Source: Cryoendolithus antarcticus (Eukaryota > Ascomycota > Dothideomycetes > Cladosporiales > Cladosporiaceae). From it: DNA of 64,000 nucleotides. Positions within the stretch are counted from its first letter, which is position 1, and each line of letters starts with the position of its first letter. Under the pieces are notes generated by a model, which worked only from the letters and a program-made list of their open reading frames with translations, did no database searches and was not told where the DNA came from. The position numbers and the translations under genes are program-made. Location of the stretch: NCBI GenBank assembly GCA_002077065.1, contig NAJO01000055.1:1-64000 (forward strand), written 5' to 3'. Below, one piece after another: positions 33,501 to 43,127 of the stretch.

Positions 33501-34884
33501 TGCAGCAGAGGCTGCCAAGGCGACAGTTGCAGAGGCTGGTCCACCCACCGTTCTGAGGGAGACATTTAAGCAGACCTCCGCACCCTCCAGACTTGGAGGC
33601 AAGCGCGGTGTGGACAAAGTCCAGCACCTCGTACATGATGCCGATGGCTCTCGTTCTGTTCCCGCACCACCGAGTACGCAGACGCAGCCCGCAGCTACAT
33701 CGACGGCTTCGGCGAGCGCCTTGCCAGCAGGTGAGAACACCGTGCGTCTTCCCGGCGCTCCGGCACAGCAGCCACTACGTGCACAGCGTCAAGCACCATC
33801 GCTAGCGCCCTTGTCCGAGTCGAAAGAGCAATCGCCGCCACCACCTGACGCGGCTAGTCATCCGGTCAATGCTGGTGATGCGAAGCACCCACATGTGCGT
33901 CTACCAAGGCCTGCTCCAGTCGTCAAGCTGCCGCCAGCCTCACCCCATGCTGGGTCCGCAGTCGCTCCACCAGCCGCTGCGCCGATCAGGAACACCACAG
34001 ATGGTCGAGCGCGACCTCTGGTTGAGAGTGACGCATGGAAGGAGCGCTTCAATGTGCTGTTCAACCGTGCGACTATCCAGACCGAGACGCCGCCATCGCC
34101 TCCGGGCACCCCACCCAAGGCCAATGCGGTCGCTGCCGCAGCTGTGAGCAGCTCGACCAGGACTGATCTGGATGTTGCGAAGGCCGCCAACGCCACGGTG
34201 TCGCTGCCGCAGCCGCCAACGAAGAAGTTCCAGTTCACAGTCGACAGCAGCAGTGAAGTCACGAGCAAGCCCTCAATCGATAATATGTTCAACGAGGAGT
34301 TGGGCTTTGGCTCCAGACCTCGCACTCGCGTGCCGCGTAATACGCACTACCACGACATGCGCTTCAGCGGCCGGGTGAACCTGCTTCACATGGGCACGAA
34401 CTGGAAGCTGAACATGGGCGTTGAGGCTACCACACGCGACCCTGCAACACACCTTGCAGCATACGAGCGCGATGGCAAGGGCTGCCACGTCAATATGATT
34501 GGAGTCAAGACCAGGTATAATCCTATCTTCTGGAGGAACAACCGATCGCAGAACGTCAGGCCAGGACCAAAGTCTCAGAAGGGCAAGGGTTCGCTTGGTC
34601 CAGCTGCTGCAAAAGAGGGCAGTGCCACCAGCTCGCCGGCTTCGAAGTCGGCGAACAGCACACCCGCGCCTGGGTCACGCAAGACAAGCTTCCAGAAAGC
34701 GCCGGCATCGAAAGAGGCTACCAACACAGCGAAACCGGACGGCGTCGCTACTGGAGAGAGTAGCACGGAGGCGCCTAAGGAACGCTCTGGCGGGTGGGCG
34801 CGGCCTCCTAGAGGGCCCAAGCGTGATCTCAGGCCCACTGGGTTTGTGCTGCCACTGCAGACTCCAGCTACGCAGCAGTCTTGA
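30565..34884 (+). CDS. Large intrinsically disordered protein, 1439 aa
   Basis: Function not recognised. Single exon. Mostly Ala/Pro/Ser/Thr/Gln-rich disordered sequence, with a few blocks that look constrained: KLRFVPVTHGYGTDLP near residue 215; WNKNRPTAPAPPKQFTDEEL and KWADIDDEDDDWVPETVVW near 275-335; a charged helix EKIMKEKKEASTKMREKRME near 640-700; and a C-terminal block near 1235-1320 with PSIDNMFNEELGFGS, TRVPRNTHYHDMRF and a Trp/Arg-rich end (KTRYNPIFWRNNRSQ). The spacing of short conserved-looking motifs in disorder resembles RNA-binding or translation-regulator scaffolds, but that is inference. The second ATG, 15 codons in (VMAEQ), could also start it. Confidence 0.8.
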   Translation: MTDTYAPTLVGEIVMAEQISHNVVINTESASGSSPLADVASNHNITPAIADGTQHVSTPITTDETASTKSQNSDAAAANGSLGVKDMGDDAVQPAAEPSAGDAAEQPAEPAAVETPAQDKQEDSMGSASDPLPNGVHGESAEDTALHDTSADPSVHSDTETSRADAADASKDDKRHVRRESVKKATTFSRVSVSKSFLAKSSTPVPAAAKGGEKGKLRFVPVTHGYGTDLPLAAPASTAASAALKPRLIAKTGASLIAQKARQNSDTLSGPDANKVWNKNRPTAPAPPKQFTDEELKQQYGIHLATRLQSDGEGKENKWADIDDEDDDWVPETVVWMDGTKTNLTPADATPVQKEAELAVPPYKKPVEIAKPMLSIASKQNAPAGPPKTILRPGIAKTASNSTSNTGAEKATLKAKSPVATAVKSPWASIPKVDTVPLVNPPTQYHAAPTPFATQDARAYEQAPPSGPPLPEMAPDAFDRTLRSGDGRQRELFNSTNGRFEPAAENRRASRGSDSYTRKPALLQRPSQASGGPAEPSAAFQTRTSSQTDGPPSWARRRGSSVSQASGPPGRRMSTTRSHEPVFAAERRSSTITGQDPAASPKSAKHEPVAPAFAQQNAWSQQMPPPPPAGAPVEVEDAAKLQEKIMKEKKEASTKMREKRMEDDRLAEEARKARLAAKLAELGGAGMSRSEREAAAVAAKAAAEQKAKEAVKPAAKAHTASERPSSVADLKAAAATSAPQTATTPTAVNDVTSKAQAPDQSGASAPSAKVPGLTEPTSSTDQTTRLPTNSLLSPALASRAPGQQQQSLSQKPAFPTSGDQKQQTFPSSTSDIFTAPWPTAGSGNVWGSSGALGNGTFAPTLSGLPQIPNNMSRPPTSARISPQGLGQDGASPALTQPPGFGDSRPITANSLGARPDHFMAQSRANGTSPTPGLGRQQHVPGPIAPPSRAQPNRDQRPDDRAKASGWNSYAVDGPQQYARAAEAAKATVAEAGPPTVLRETFKQTSAPSRLGGKRGVDKVQHLVHDADGSRSVPAPPSTQTQPAATSTASASALPAGENTVRLPGAPAQQPLRAQRQAPSLAPLSESKEQSPPPPDAASHPVNAGDAKHPHVRLPRPAPVVKLPPASPHAGSAVAPPAAAPIRNTTDGRARPLVESDAWKERFNVLFNRATIQTETPPSPPGTPPKANAVAAAAVSSSTRTDLDVAKAANATVSLPQPPTKKFQFTVDSSSEVTSKPSIDNMFNEELGFGSRPRTRVPRNTHYHDMRFSGRVNLLHMGTNWKLNMGVEATTRDPATHLAAYERDGKGCHVNMIGVKTRYNPIFWRNNRSQNVRPGPKSQKGKGSLGPAAAKEGSATSSPASKSANSTPAPGSRKTSFQKAPASKEATNTAKPDGVATGESSTEAPKERSGGWARPPRGPKRDLRPTGFVLPLQTPATQQS

Positions 34885-35444
34885 TTCTTATGCGAGAATA
34901 CAGTGTACTTGGGACGACCGTGTAGGAAGTAAGGGAAGGCACAGTACAACATCGCAACGCTGTCAATATTGACAGGAGGACGATCTTTCGCAAAGAGCAG
35001 CCAATGCGTTTCTTCGCACGGAGCGAGGACGGTCATTGGCAGGGTGCTTGTTTTTAGTAGTCAGCGTATTGAGTTATAATCGACTGTCGTCCAGAGGCTT
35101 TCCAGTTCGTCAACTTTGATAATCTATTACCTGAATATTTACTTGATAGATTTTGATGAACCCTCCTCGGATTCCATAATTGTACTCGGCATTCAGCCGC
35201 CAGATTACCCCACGATCTGGTAGCTGCTGTCGTCATTGAAGATGCATTGGAGACTTTTGTTTACAATGTAGCCGCAACAGACTCGCCAGCATCTTATTCC
35301 TTCCACCGACCCAGGTTGCCAGTACATCTAGATCACTTCCACCCGATCATATCTAGCACCACTCCCGCCACCATACATCTATCGCCCACCATTGCCTCCC
35401 CAACTCTCCGCCTCGCACAGGTGTCCCGCCAGCTCTCCCGCACC
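34885..35444. other. Intergenic, 560 bp
   Basis: Between two plus-strand genes. An AT-rich stretch lies at 35050-35170. The leader before 35445 is CT-rich. No gene seen. Confidence 0.5.
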
Positions 35445-36336
35445 ATGTCTTCCCTCTCCACGCCTCGCACCCCTCCCGCAGCACCCTGGCGCAAGCCTTT
35501 CCTCGAGCATGTGAACTCCATGGACTCTCCTGAGTTCGTCTTCGCCTCCTTACACCCTGCTCCAAAAGACTCGCCTACAGACTTCCTCCCGCGAGCACGC
35601 TTCTGCATTTTCCGAGGCATGTGGGCTGAATTACCGGAGAACAAGCATAATAACGCGCCCATGAACGAGCGTGTCTACGAATCCGAGCTCCCGACTTTCA
35701 CGACTGATGTCCGCATGAACAAGACTTTCGAAGCTTTCGCCAGCTCGGCGGGGAAGGCGAACGACAGGAAGTACGTTCAGGGCTCTGGCGGTGGAGGACC
35801 TTGCGAGGCTGTGTGGTGGGTGAAGGAGAGTAAGATGCAGTGGCGGATCAAGGGGGAGGTCTTTCTGGTTGGCCCGGATATTGAGGGCGATGGAGAGGAA
35901 AGTAGTGGTGTGAGGACTGTGAAGAGTGAGATTGGGGGGAGGATGAGAGTTGTGAAGGAAGAGGGGAAGGAGGCGTGGAGTTGGAGTAAGGAGATGACGG
36001 CGCATTTCGGGAATTGTTCGCCGGGGATGAGGGGTACGTTCACTTGAATGAGATGTGTAACGAGGAGCCTTGGAGCTGACATTGTGACTTACAGGCAGCT
36101 GGAAGAACCCACCTCCTGGACAGCCGGTGAATGAGTCCTATGATGAGGGCTTGAAGCTGGGGTCGAAGGTTGAGGATCTGGACGACCCGATCGCGAGGAA
36201 GAACTTCCGCGTTGTGGTTATCAAGCCTGAGATTGTCGAGTCCATTGATTTGAGTGATCCAGAGACTGGACGGCGGCAGGTCTACACATTCGACGATAAG
36301 AGCGGAGAGTGGTCGCACCAGGAGTGCTGGCCTTAG
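35445..36336 (+). CDS. Pyridoxamine-phosphate-oxidase-like FMN-binding protein (2 exons)
   Basis: Resembles the Alr4036-type FMN-binding split-barrel family related to PNP oxidase; likely a flavin-dependent oxidoreductase, substrate unknown. Exons 35445-36033 and 36095-36336 (61-nt intron, GTACGT...ACAG) give 276 residues. The start MSSLSTPRTPPAAPWRKPF is chosen for its CACCATG context. Residues 25-100 carry the barrel strands and RARFCIFRGMWAELPENKHN. CEAVWWVKESKMQWRIKGEVFLVG is typical of the family. Exon 2 gives SWKNPPPGQP, then FRVVVIKPEIVESIDL, and the end WSHQECWP, close to the usual family ending. The upstream in-frame codons have no ATG. Confidence 0.85.
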
Positions 36337-36650
36337 TACTACATTCAAATTGCTGATGTACAGATAGAAGTTTTGTATACACAGAGCTGTTAAACGGCAT
36401 AGATAGCCTAGGTCACAGACCCACGGCCCTACGGTGATGAAAAGCTATCGTTGATGGCAAAAGTCCGCCTGCGTGCAGTATGCAGAGACGAGTAGAAGCT
36501 TGCGATGGAGGATAGAATGACCCTGAGGATAGTGCACTTGTGTGAAAGACTACTAAACATTTGACTTATAACGGAGTAATTGACAGCTGATGCTAACGAT
36601 CATAGGGAACACTCACATCTCCCGACCCATACTTAGCCTTACCCATCCCT
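36337..36650. other. Convergent intergenic region, 314 bp
   Basis: Between the 3' ends of the FMN-binding gene (plus) and the coiled-coil gene (minus). No gene or clear signal seen. Confidence 0.5.
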
Positions 36651-39600
36651 TCAGAGGTTCAAATGCACGAACCTCTTCTCTTTGGGCACATACTCGAAAT
36701 CACCCAAGATCTTCTCCAGCCTTGTGTTCCTCGCAGCAGCATCAGCATTGCGTCGCATCTGAGCTTGATGTTGTCGTGCGGCCAATGCTGCAGATGCCTG
36801 ATTGTCTCTGCTTGGTCGCGCAAGAGGCGTTGCATCGCGGTCGCTACTCGCCGGCGTAGCAGCCGGTGTCGTGGGCCGACCACGGGTGTCTCTGAGAGCT
36901 TGGCGAAGCGTCTCAATCTCGTCCGCTTGTGTCTGGACTCGGCCTTCGAGGTCGCGATTCCGTTGGCGTGCAGCCCTAAGGTCAGCAGTCCGTGGGCTCT
37001 CGGTGAGCAGCTCCTTGATCTGCTGATCTTTCTCCTCGATCTCGCGAGCCTGTTCCGCATTTTCGAGCTTCGTAACGTGCTTCTCCCGTCCCAGCTTCTC
37101 AGCAACTTTAGCGTGCTTGAAAGTCAGCTCGCGCTCTGCTTCCAGCTCCGCAGCGGCGGCGGCGACTTCAGCTTGGTGCTGGAGGCGCTGCTCTTCTAGC
37201 TGTCTGATCAGGGCCGCATCGATGTTGCGAGCATTGCGAGTGGTGTCGCGGCGAAGGTTGTCCAGCTCAATGTAAGCGGCATCGCGCAGCTCATTGGCGG
37301 CATCACGCTCAGCGGTAGCGACATCCCGCTCAGCGTTAGCAGCAGCGCGTTCGAGAACAGCAAGTTCAAGGCCGCGGCTGATGTCCCGAGGCTGGGCCTC
37401 AAGCTCACCGCGTTGTGATGCAGTCGCTAGCTCATGTTTGCAGGCACCACACTTTCCGCTCATACCGTGCGCGGCAGTGAGCGCAGCTTCGAGCTCTTTC
37501 ACTTGCTCCAAAGCCTTTTGCTTACTCGCTCTAGCCATCTCGACTCGCCGTCGCTCCTCGTTCAGCTCAAGTCTGAGGTACGCACACTTTCTGCACTCAC
37601 CATCATACAGAAACTTGTGCGTAGTCCCCGGCCGTCCGAGAGCCCTCTCAAGGTCCTCCTGATTGCTTGCAGCTTGTTGGAGCTGCTCGGTAAATGTCTC
37701 TTGTGCGCCTGCGATCTCTGCGTTGAGCCGATCGATCTCGGCCTGTAGCTTGACGCACTTCTTGTCGCAAGTGTCGCCATCTGCGACTTTAGTCTTGACC
37801 AGTCCCTTGTACTCCTTGATCTCCTTCTCACGGGCCACTATGATCTCCTCAAGTTCGCCTACAGTCCGCGCGTACCGCTCAACCACGCCAGACTCGACTC
37901 GTCTGTCGACGTGATCTTGTCGGTTCGCGCTCTGTCGCTGGAGTCTCCTGACTTCGGCAGCTTGCATGGTGCTCTGGAGTGCGTCTGCAACAGCTACATG
38001 ATCAGTAGCATTTTGCTGTGCTAGTGCTTGCTGGCTTTGCGCAGCCGCTTGTGGCACAGATTCCACCTGTGCTTTCAGACGGCTCAGCTCAGTGGTGACC
38101 CGCTCTACTTCAGCTAAAGCTGCCCGTTTGTTCGCGTTCGCAACTTGCAGGATACCCATCAATGATCTGAGGCTGACGCCAGTATCTTGCCTTGCGGTTT
38201 TGAGTTCGGATGCCAACTCTTCGCAGCGCTTTCTGCACTCTTCTGGGACGCCTGGCGCCCGAGTAGCGTCGGTCTGTGTGCCGGCTGACGTCGTAGCAGT
38301 TGCTGAGCTGTTTTCAACATCTGCGGCAACGTCAGTCTGAGTATCAGCAAAGGCGCAGGTGGGACCAGAAGTAGCAGCAGCAGCTGCTGCTGGAGTAGAA
38401 GCATCGTCAGTCTGAACACCACGGTCGACGGTAGCATTGTTCCTTCTTTCAAGCTCTGCTTGTGCCTCGTCCCGCTCTTCGACAATCTTGTCGAACTCGT
38501 CTGCCAACATATTAGTCTCAGCTGCGTGACCATCCACAGTGGCTTGTAGTGTTGCGATCTGTGCCCTCATCTCGACGATACTGACACCACCATAGTCGTT
38601 AGCCTCTTGCTCCGCTCTCCGAATCCGAAACCGAAGGTCGTCGATCTGCTCTTCCAGAGCATGTATCTGTTCTCGTTGCTCTTTATTGTAGGCCTCGCGA
38701 GCATCTGCGCGGTACAACGCCTGATTGCGCAAGTGACGATAGCGTCCGGCGTTGGCGCCCAGCAACTCTGATCGAGCTTGATAGTCAATCGGGGTGCCCG
38801 GGTACCTTGCAGAAGGCACAACATCGTTATTGCGGAACAGCGTCTCGTCCTGGATGCGAGCACGATTCATGTCGAGCCTCTCCTGACCGGTGGCGGAGCC
38901 AGCTCGAGCTGTGTAGTCATTCGCAGCTAGGAGACCCTCTCTCGCGGTCAGTCCCAAGACTTGGTCAGGGCCTTCGATGTCGTCTGAGTTTGTGGGAGAG
39001 ACGACATCGGGTTCAGGAGCTTTGACAGCAGCATCTGGACTCTCGGACTCGTCCATGACAACTTCAGTGCTGTCAGACGCTTCCTCGCTAGCGCCTTGAT
39101 CGTTGGGATCGGTCTTCGAACTGGAAGCCTCAGATGCTGGAGGATCAGGATCAGAGCCTCCTGCCTTCGCAGCTTCCTCAGCAGCCCGGCGAGCCTTGCG
39201 ACGCACGTTTCTAGCGTTTTTCGACGCCTGCGCTGCTTCCGAGGAAGTGCTACCGCGACTTCCCCGACGTGTAGCCTTCTTTGATGACGTCGATGCACTA
39301 CCCTCCTCGTCTGAGTCGGAAGGCTCATCCAAGCTAGCCTCGTCCGTGGCTCCACCACTGCCGGCTGCAGCAGCATCGCCAGCCTGATCCTCGCTATCAT
39401 CAGTCTGGCCACTCGAAGAGGCAGTCGATACCGCTGCCAAAGCAGCTACCGATTGCGCGAACAAAGCGTTGTCGTGCTCGCTTGGCTCCTCCTCGTCCCA
39501 TGCAGAGTCAGTCTTGTACGCTGGTGAGATGGGCGGTGAAGGGCCACCAGGAGGTGCGCTTGATGTTGATTCGGGCGCTACAGAACCGTTTGGAGTCGCG

Positions 39601-41018
39601 GTCGAGCTGGGCGTAGGGGAATCACTACCAGGTGTACCCGATGCTGACTCTGGCGCCGCGGGATCGTTTGCAGAATTTGTTAAGCTGGTCGCCATTGAAG
39701 CACTACCAGGTGTACCGGATGCTGATTCTGGCACCTCGGAACCTTTCCCAGTGGCGGCTGGGGCTGCATTGTGCGCGGGCGACGACGCAGGTAATGATTC
39801 GGGCGAGGACTCGGGCGAAGTCTGAGAAGAAGGCTTAGGAGATGGCTCGGGTGAAGGGTCTGGCGAGAACTCTGTCCGTATCTGCTGCAACGGGCTTGGC
39901 TGCGCGGTCGAGTGTGGTACCTTCGGCAGTCGAAGTTGCTCTTTGTATGCTTGGCGTGCGTCTTTCTGTTTATCGTCCCTATTTGGGGGAAGATGAAGGG
40001 CTTTACCGTCTGCCTTCTGTAGGCGGTCGTAGTCACCCATACTGTCTGGCTGACCTGTGACTGCTGCGAACTCCATGGTGCCCTGAGCATTGACCGATCC
40101 GGTCATCATGACTTCTTGTCGCACTGTGTCAGTCCTCACACGCTCGCGATCGAGATGATCTCGCCACTGGTCTATGGTCCACCATCTGCCATCGTGATAC
40201 TCGTGGCGAACCTCGTGCTCGCTACCGGCATGATCAGTGAAAGTTTCGAGCTCTTCATCGACAGATTGCCAGGCTTGCTCGTGATCTATGCCAGTCAGAT
40301 CAGTCCAGGTAGTTACCCGGCCTGTCAAATTACCGCCGTCCAGCGAACGGTTCTCGACATAGGTCACGACCTCGTCCGGGCTGCTGCCCATGGTCGTCCA
40401 CGTATCTTCTTCGTGGGTAAAACGGCCATCGGCGGTGATCGTCCTTCTGATCTCGTGCCTCACTCTGTTCTCGTTGACAAGCTGTTCGTATTCGTGGCTC
40501 CCCTCGGTGTCCTGGTAGGAGTCAATCATGCGCGACTCATAGCCAGGCCCGCGCCAGGTACGTCGAAGCTTGACCACACCGTCCTTGAATCGATGCTGGA
40601 AGTGGGTCACGCTTCCATCCTCGCTTGTCTCTGTGTAGTCAGCTGGGATATGGGGCACATTGCTCACCGGGTCACTGCTCCCATTCTCTGCGACGGTCTG
40701 CTGATCGCCTGCAGCAAATGGCTGCTCAGGGGTTCCTGCCTGCCGGTCTCTGAGCCATGCGCTGTGGTCTTTGCTATCATCTGCGTTCTCCTTATTATCC
40801 TCCTCGCTGGACGATGAGAACGCTGACCTCGGTTCAGGGTCTGCATCTTGAGAAGGCTCTACGATGTCATCAATGTCCATCGGATCATCTATTGGCGATA
40901 CGCCTCGCGCAGTATCATCGATCGGGACTGGGACACTGGACTGCGCATCCTGTGTACCCGAGATAGGGCTGAAATCTCCGGTTGTATTGTTTTGCTGCTC
41001 GTCAGCCATGACTTCCAT
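36651..41018 (-). CDS. Large coiled-coil protein with paired cysteines, 1455 aa
   Basis: Function not recognised. Single exon. Residues 1-110 are acidic and disordered. Residues about 115-310 form a Trp-rich, strand-like region (KLRRTWRGPGY, EEDTWTTMG, VTTWTDLTG, EQAWQSV, GRWWTIDQWRD). Residues 380-660 are Ser/Pro/Ala/Glu-rich with repeats of APESASGTPGS. From about 770 to 1400 the protein is long coiled coil. Four cysteine pairs interrupt or flank the coils: ECRKRC near 929, CDKKC near 1084, CRKC near 1139 and CGAC near 1188. A conserved-looking short end is LEKILGDFEYVPKEKRFVHL. The plan suits a structural or tethering protein (spindle pole, septum, cytoskeleton), which is only inference. 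Confidence 0.8.
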   Translation of the reverse strand: MEVMADEQQNNTTGDFSPISGTQDAQSSVPVPIDDTARGVSPIDDPMDIDDIVEPSQDADPEPRSAFSSSSEEDNKENADDSKDHSAWLRDRQAGTPEQPFAAGDQQTVAENGSSDPVSNVPHIPADYTETSEDGSVTHFQHRFKDGVVKLRRTWRGPGYESRMIDSYQDTEGSHEYEQLVNENRVRHEIRRTITADGRFTHEEDTWTTMGSSPDEVVTYVENRSLDGGNLTGRVTTWTDLTGIDHEQAWQSVDEELETFTDHAGSEHEVRHEYHDGRWWTIDQWRDHLDRERVRTDTVRQEVMMTGSVNAQGTMEFAAVTGQPDSMGDYDRLQKADGKALHLPPNRDDKQKDARQAYKEQLRLPKVPHSTAQPSPLQQIRTEFSPDPSPEPSPKPSSQTSPESSPESLPASSPAHNAAPAATGKGSEVPESASGTPGSASMATSLTNSANDPAAPESASGTPGSDSPTPSSTATPNGSVAPESTSSAPPGGPSPPISPAYKTDSAWDEEEPSEHDNALFAQSVAALAAVSTASSSGQTDDSEDQAGDAAAAGSGGATDEASLDEPSDSDEEGSASTSSKKATRRGSRGSTSSEAAQASKNARNVRRKARRAAEEAAKAGGSDPDPPASEASSSKTDPNDQGASEEASDSTEVVMDESESPDAAVKAPEPDVVSPTNSDDIEGPDQVLGLTAREGLLAANDYTARAGSATGQERLDMNRARIQDETLFRNNDVVPSARYPGTPIDYQARSELLGANAGRYRHLRNQALYRADAREAYNKEQREQIHALEEQIDDLRFRIRRAEQEANDYGGVSIVEMRAQIATLQATVDGHAAETNMLADEFDKIVEERDEAQAELERRNNATVDRGVQTDDASTPAAAAAATSGPTCAFADTQTDVAADVENSSATATTSAGTQTDATRAPGVPEECRKRCEELASELKTARQDTGVSLRSLMGILQVANANKRAALAEVERVTTELSRLKAQVESVPQAAAQSQQALAQQNATDHVAVADALQSTMQAAEVRRLQRQSANRQDHVDRRVESGVVERYARTVGELEEIIVAREKEIKEYKGLVKTKVADGDTCDKKCVKLQAEIDRLNAEIAGAQETFTEQLQQAASNQEDLERALGRPGTTHKFLYDGECRKCAYLRLELNEERRRVEMARASKQKALEQVKELEAALTAAHGMSGKCGACKHELATASQRGELEAQPRDISRGLELAVLERAAANAERDVATAERDAANELRDAAYIELDNLRRDTTRNARNIDAALIRQLEEQRLQHQAEVAAAAAELEAERELTFKHAKVAEKLGREKHVTKLENAEQAREIEEKDQQIKELLTESPRTADLRAARQRNRDLEGRVQTQADEIETLRQALRDTRGRPTTPAATPASSDRDATPLARPSRDNQASAALAARQHQAQMRRNADAAARNTRLEKILGDFEYVPKEKRFVHLNL
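38376..38393. repeat. Perfect 18-bp CAG/CTG palindrome
   Basis: (CAG)3 followed directly by (CTG)3 within the coiled-coil gene, encoding an alanine run. It could form a small hairpin. Probably a by-product of the Ala-rich coding sequence. Confidence 0.8.
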
Positions 41019-41593
41019 CGTGATCGTGGTACTGAGGGTGTTATTCTATGCAGTTGTAACGAATGTGTAGGACCTGCCTTGGTTGTAGGGATCTTGCGGG
41101 TGTACAGACTCGTCGATGTTGGGAGGGAATACAACTCCCGAGCAGTAAGATGCGTGGGTAAACTGCCATGTCCGCGCCATTATGCGGCAGAGATGAGATG
41201 GAATTTGCTAGGGTAGTGTTGAAAGACAGTTCTCTTTGTTCGTCAGTGCGCATCGCGTGGCTGACAGGCGTATTATATCGAGTTTGCTTTATCCTTTTAT
41301 TGCATGGCAGCACTCGGCTCTCGAACAAAGAATGTCGCAGGACTCGGGGTCTTGGGCGACGAGCCAGATTAGCTGGTAGATGGGTGGCAATCTGGCCGCT
41401 GACACTCCACGCAGGCTAGCAGCTCAGTCTGTAACGCCCTCTGTCGGCACAGTAACCAGACTGACTCGAGACCTAGTCAGCTGCCCACCCATATCGCAAG
41501 GATGAACGGTCAGCTTGGCATCCTCGAGGCTTGCGTGTTGCGGATGCGGTTCAGATCGAAATAGTGTGGCAGTCATTATTAGCAGTGATCAGG
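41019..41593. other. Intergenic, 575 bp
   Basis: Promoter of the coiled-coil gene and 3' flank of the dehydrogenase gene. No gene seen. Confidence 0.5.
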
Positions 41594-42922
41594 TCAGCTT
41601 TTGCGGCTTCGCCGACTGCCTTCTTGCTTCACTCCAGCCTTCTTACCGACCTTCTCCTTGTAGTCTCTCAACTCCGCTTCAGCTTCCACCTCCTCAACTT
41701 TCTCCTTCTCGTCTCGCTTGAGCTTAGCTCGCTCGAGTGCACCTCTTTTCTCAGCCTCCTGTACCATCTGCTCGCTGTAATCCCACAAATGCTTTTGCAC
41801 TGCCTCATCCTCGACTTCTTTACGAAGGTATGTCCGAGCTTTGCACTCTTTGAGTAGTTTGCCACCTTCGCCGCGACCATAGTCAGAGTCCATGACAGCG
41901 TGCAGGAAGGACTGTGCGCCCATATTAGGACTCTTGAGCACGAGCCACCAGAATGGATATGTGATCAGGTAGACAGCAAGGCCGAACAGAGATCCCCAGG
42001 TCAGCCAGCGTCGCATGCCAGGAGTACGACAATAGCCAGGATCAACAAGAACGACATGGGTCGTCGATGGCATTTTGTCAGGTCTTTCATACGCGGAGAG
42101 GTGCTTCTGGAAAGCCAGCGCGAACACTGTAAGAGCCAGCTTGGAAGTAGCATAAGCATTACCGGGCGAGAACGTAGTCGGTGACTTCTCGACTGTCGCC
42201 GAGGGCGCCTTCTTGGCTTTTGCAGCAGCATAGCCTTTCGAGGTGATGTGCAACAGATCACCACCCAAGTAGCTGCTACACGTTCCGAAGATCACTCGTA
42301 CGTCTCGGTCTGGCGGCTGTGCTCGCAGCGCAGGGGACAAGATACTGAGAAGGTGGAAGTTGGCCAGGTAATTCACTTGCCAATTCAGTTCAACGCCTTC
42401 GACGGTACTCTTGATACCTTTCGACGCTGTCATAGTATTGGCACATAGTACTATCATGTCCAATCTTCGAGGCGGGGAGTTGTCGATCCATTTTGTGGCA
42501 AAGGTCCGGACGCTATGAAGTGAGGCCAGCTCGACTTGTTCAGCAGTAATCAGGTGATTGTTGGTATCATTCCGAAGATCATCGATGTGGTCCACCAGAA
42601 AGGGGTCATTCAGGGCATGTTGAGTCAACAAGACTATCTGAGCTCCCGCTGTCGCAAGTTCGCGTACGACTGCCTCGCCGACACCACTTGTACCACCCTA
42701 GCGAGATTTAGCATGATGCTAACTTGATTTATGCGAAGTACTGACTGTCACCAAGACGACCTTGCCATGCAATTTCGCCTCACTCTTGTTCGTAGCTCCG
42801 GAGAAGTAGATCTTCAAGACATAGAGAACAAATAGCCATGGTACAACCTTCAGTAACGACGGGAGCAATGGCACAGAGGCCAGGCCTTCGTGAAACGCTT
42901 GACCCAGTATGAACAGGGGCAT
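41594..42922 (-). CDS. Membrane-anchored short-chain dehydrogenase/reductase (Env9-like, 2 exons)
   Basis: NAD(P)-dependent oxidoreductase of the SDR family with an N-terminal membrane anchor; probably ER or lipid-droplet located, substrate unknown. Exons 42746-42922 and 41594-42697 (48-nt intron) give 426 residues. The anchor is LLKVVPWLFVLYVLKIYF (about 22-40). The junction creates the cofactor motif VTGGTSGVGEAV. DMIVLCANTM stands where SDRs have NNAG. The catalytic Tyr/Lys are in NAYATSKLALTVF. A second hydrophobic stretch, GSLFGLAVYLITYPFWWLV, follows. The tail is strongly charged and helical, longer than in typical SDRs. Resemblance to yeast Env9 is from memory. Confidence 0.85.
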
Positions 42923-43127
42923 TGTATGCAGTCCAATGAGACGCGAATGGACAAGCAGACGAGAGGAGTACTATATGAATTGATCTGGAATGACTTCCAG
43001 GCTGACTCAGCGACTGTGGCGCAGGTCCATCTGTAGTTAATCGCTGTTGTCCCTCTCTCCAACATGCCCGCACCTTCAATACGTCCCATCCTTGACAGCG
43101 AGGCATACGTACAGGAGTTCTGCAGCG
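42923..43127. promoter_or_regulatory. Bidirectional promoter, SDR / G-patch genes, 205 bp
   Basis: Start codons of the dehydrogenase (minus) and G-patch (plus) genes are 205 bp apart and divergent. An ATG at 43064 opens a frame that overlaps the G-patch start out of frame. Confidence 0.55.
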
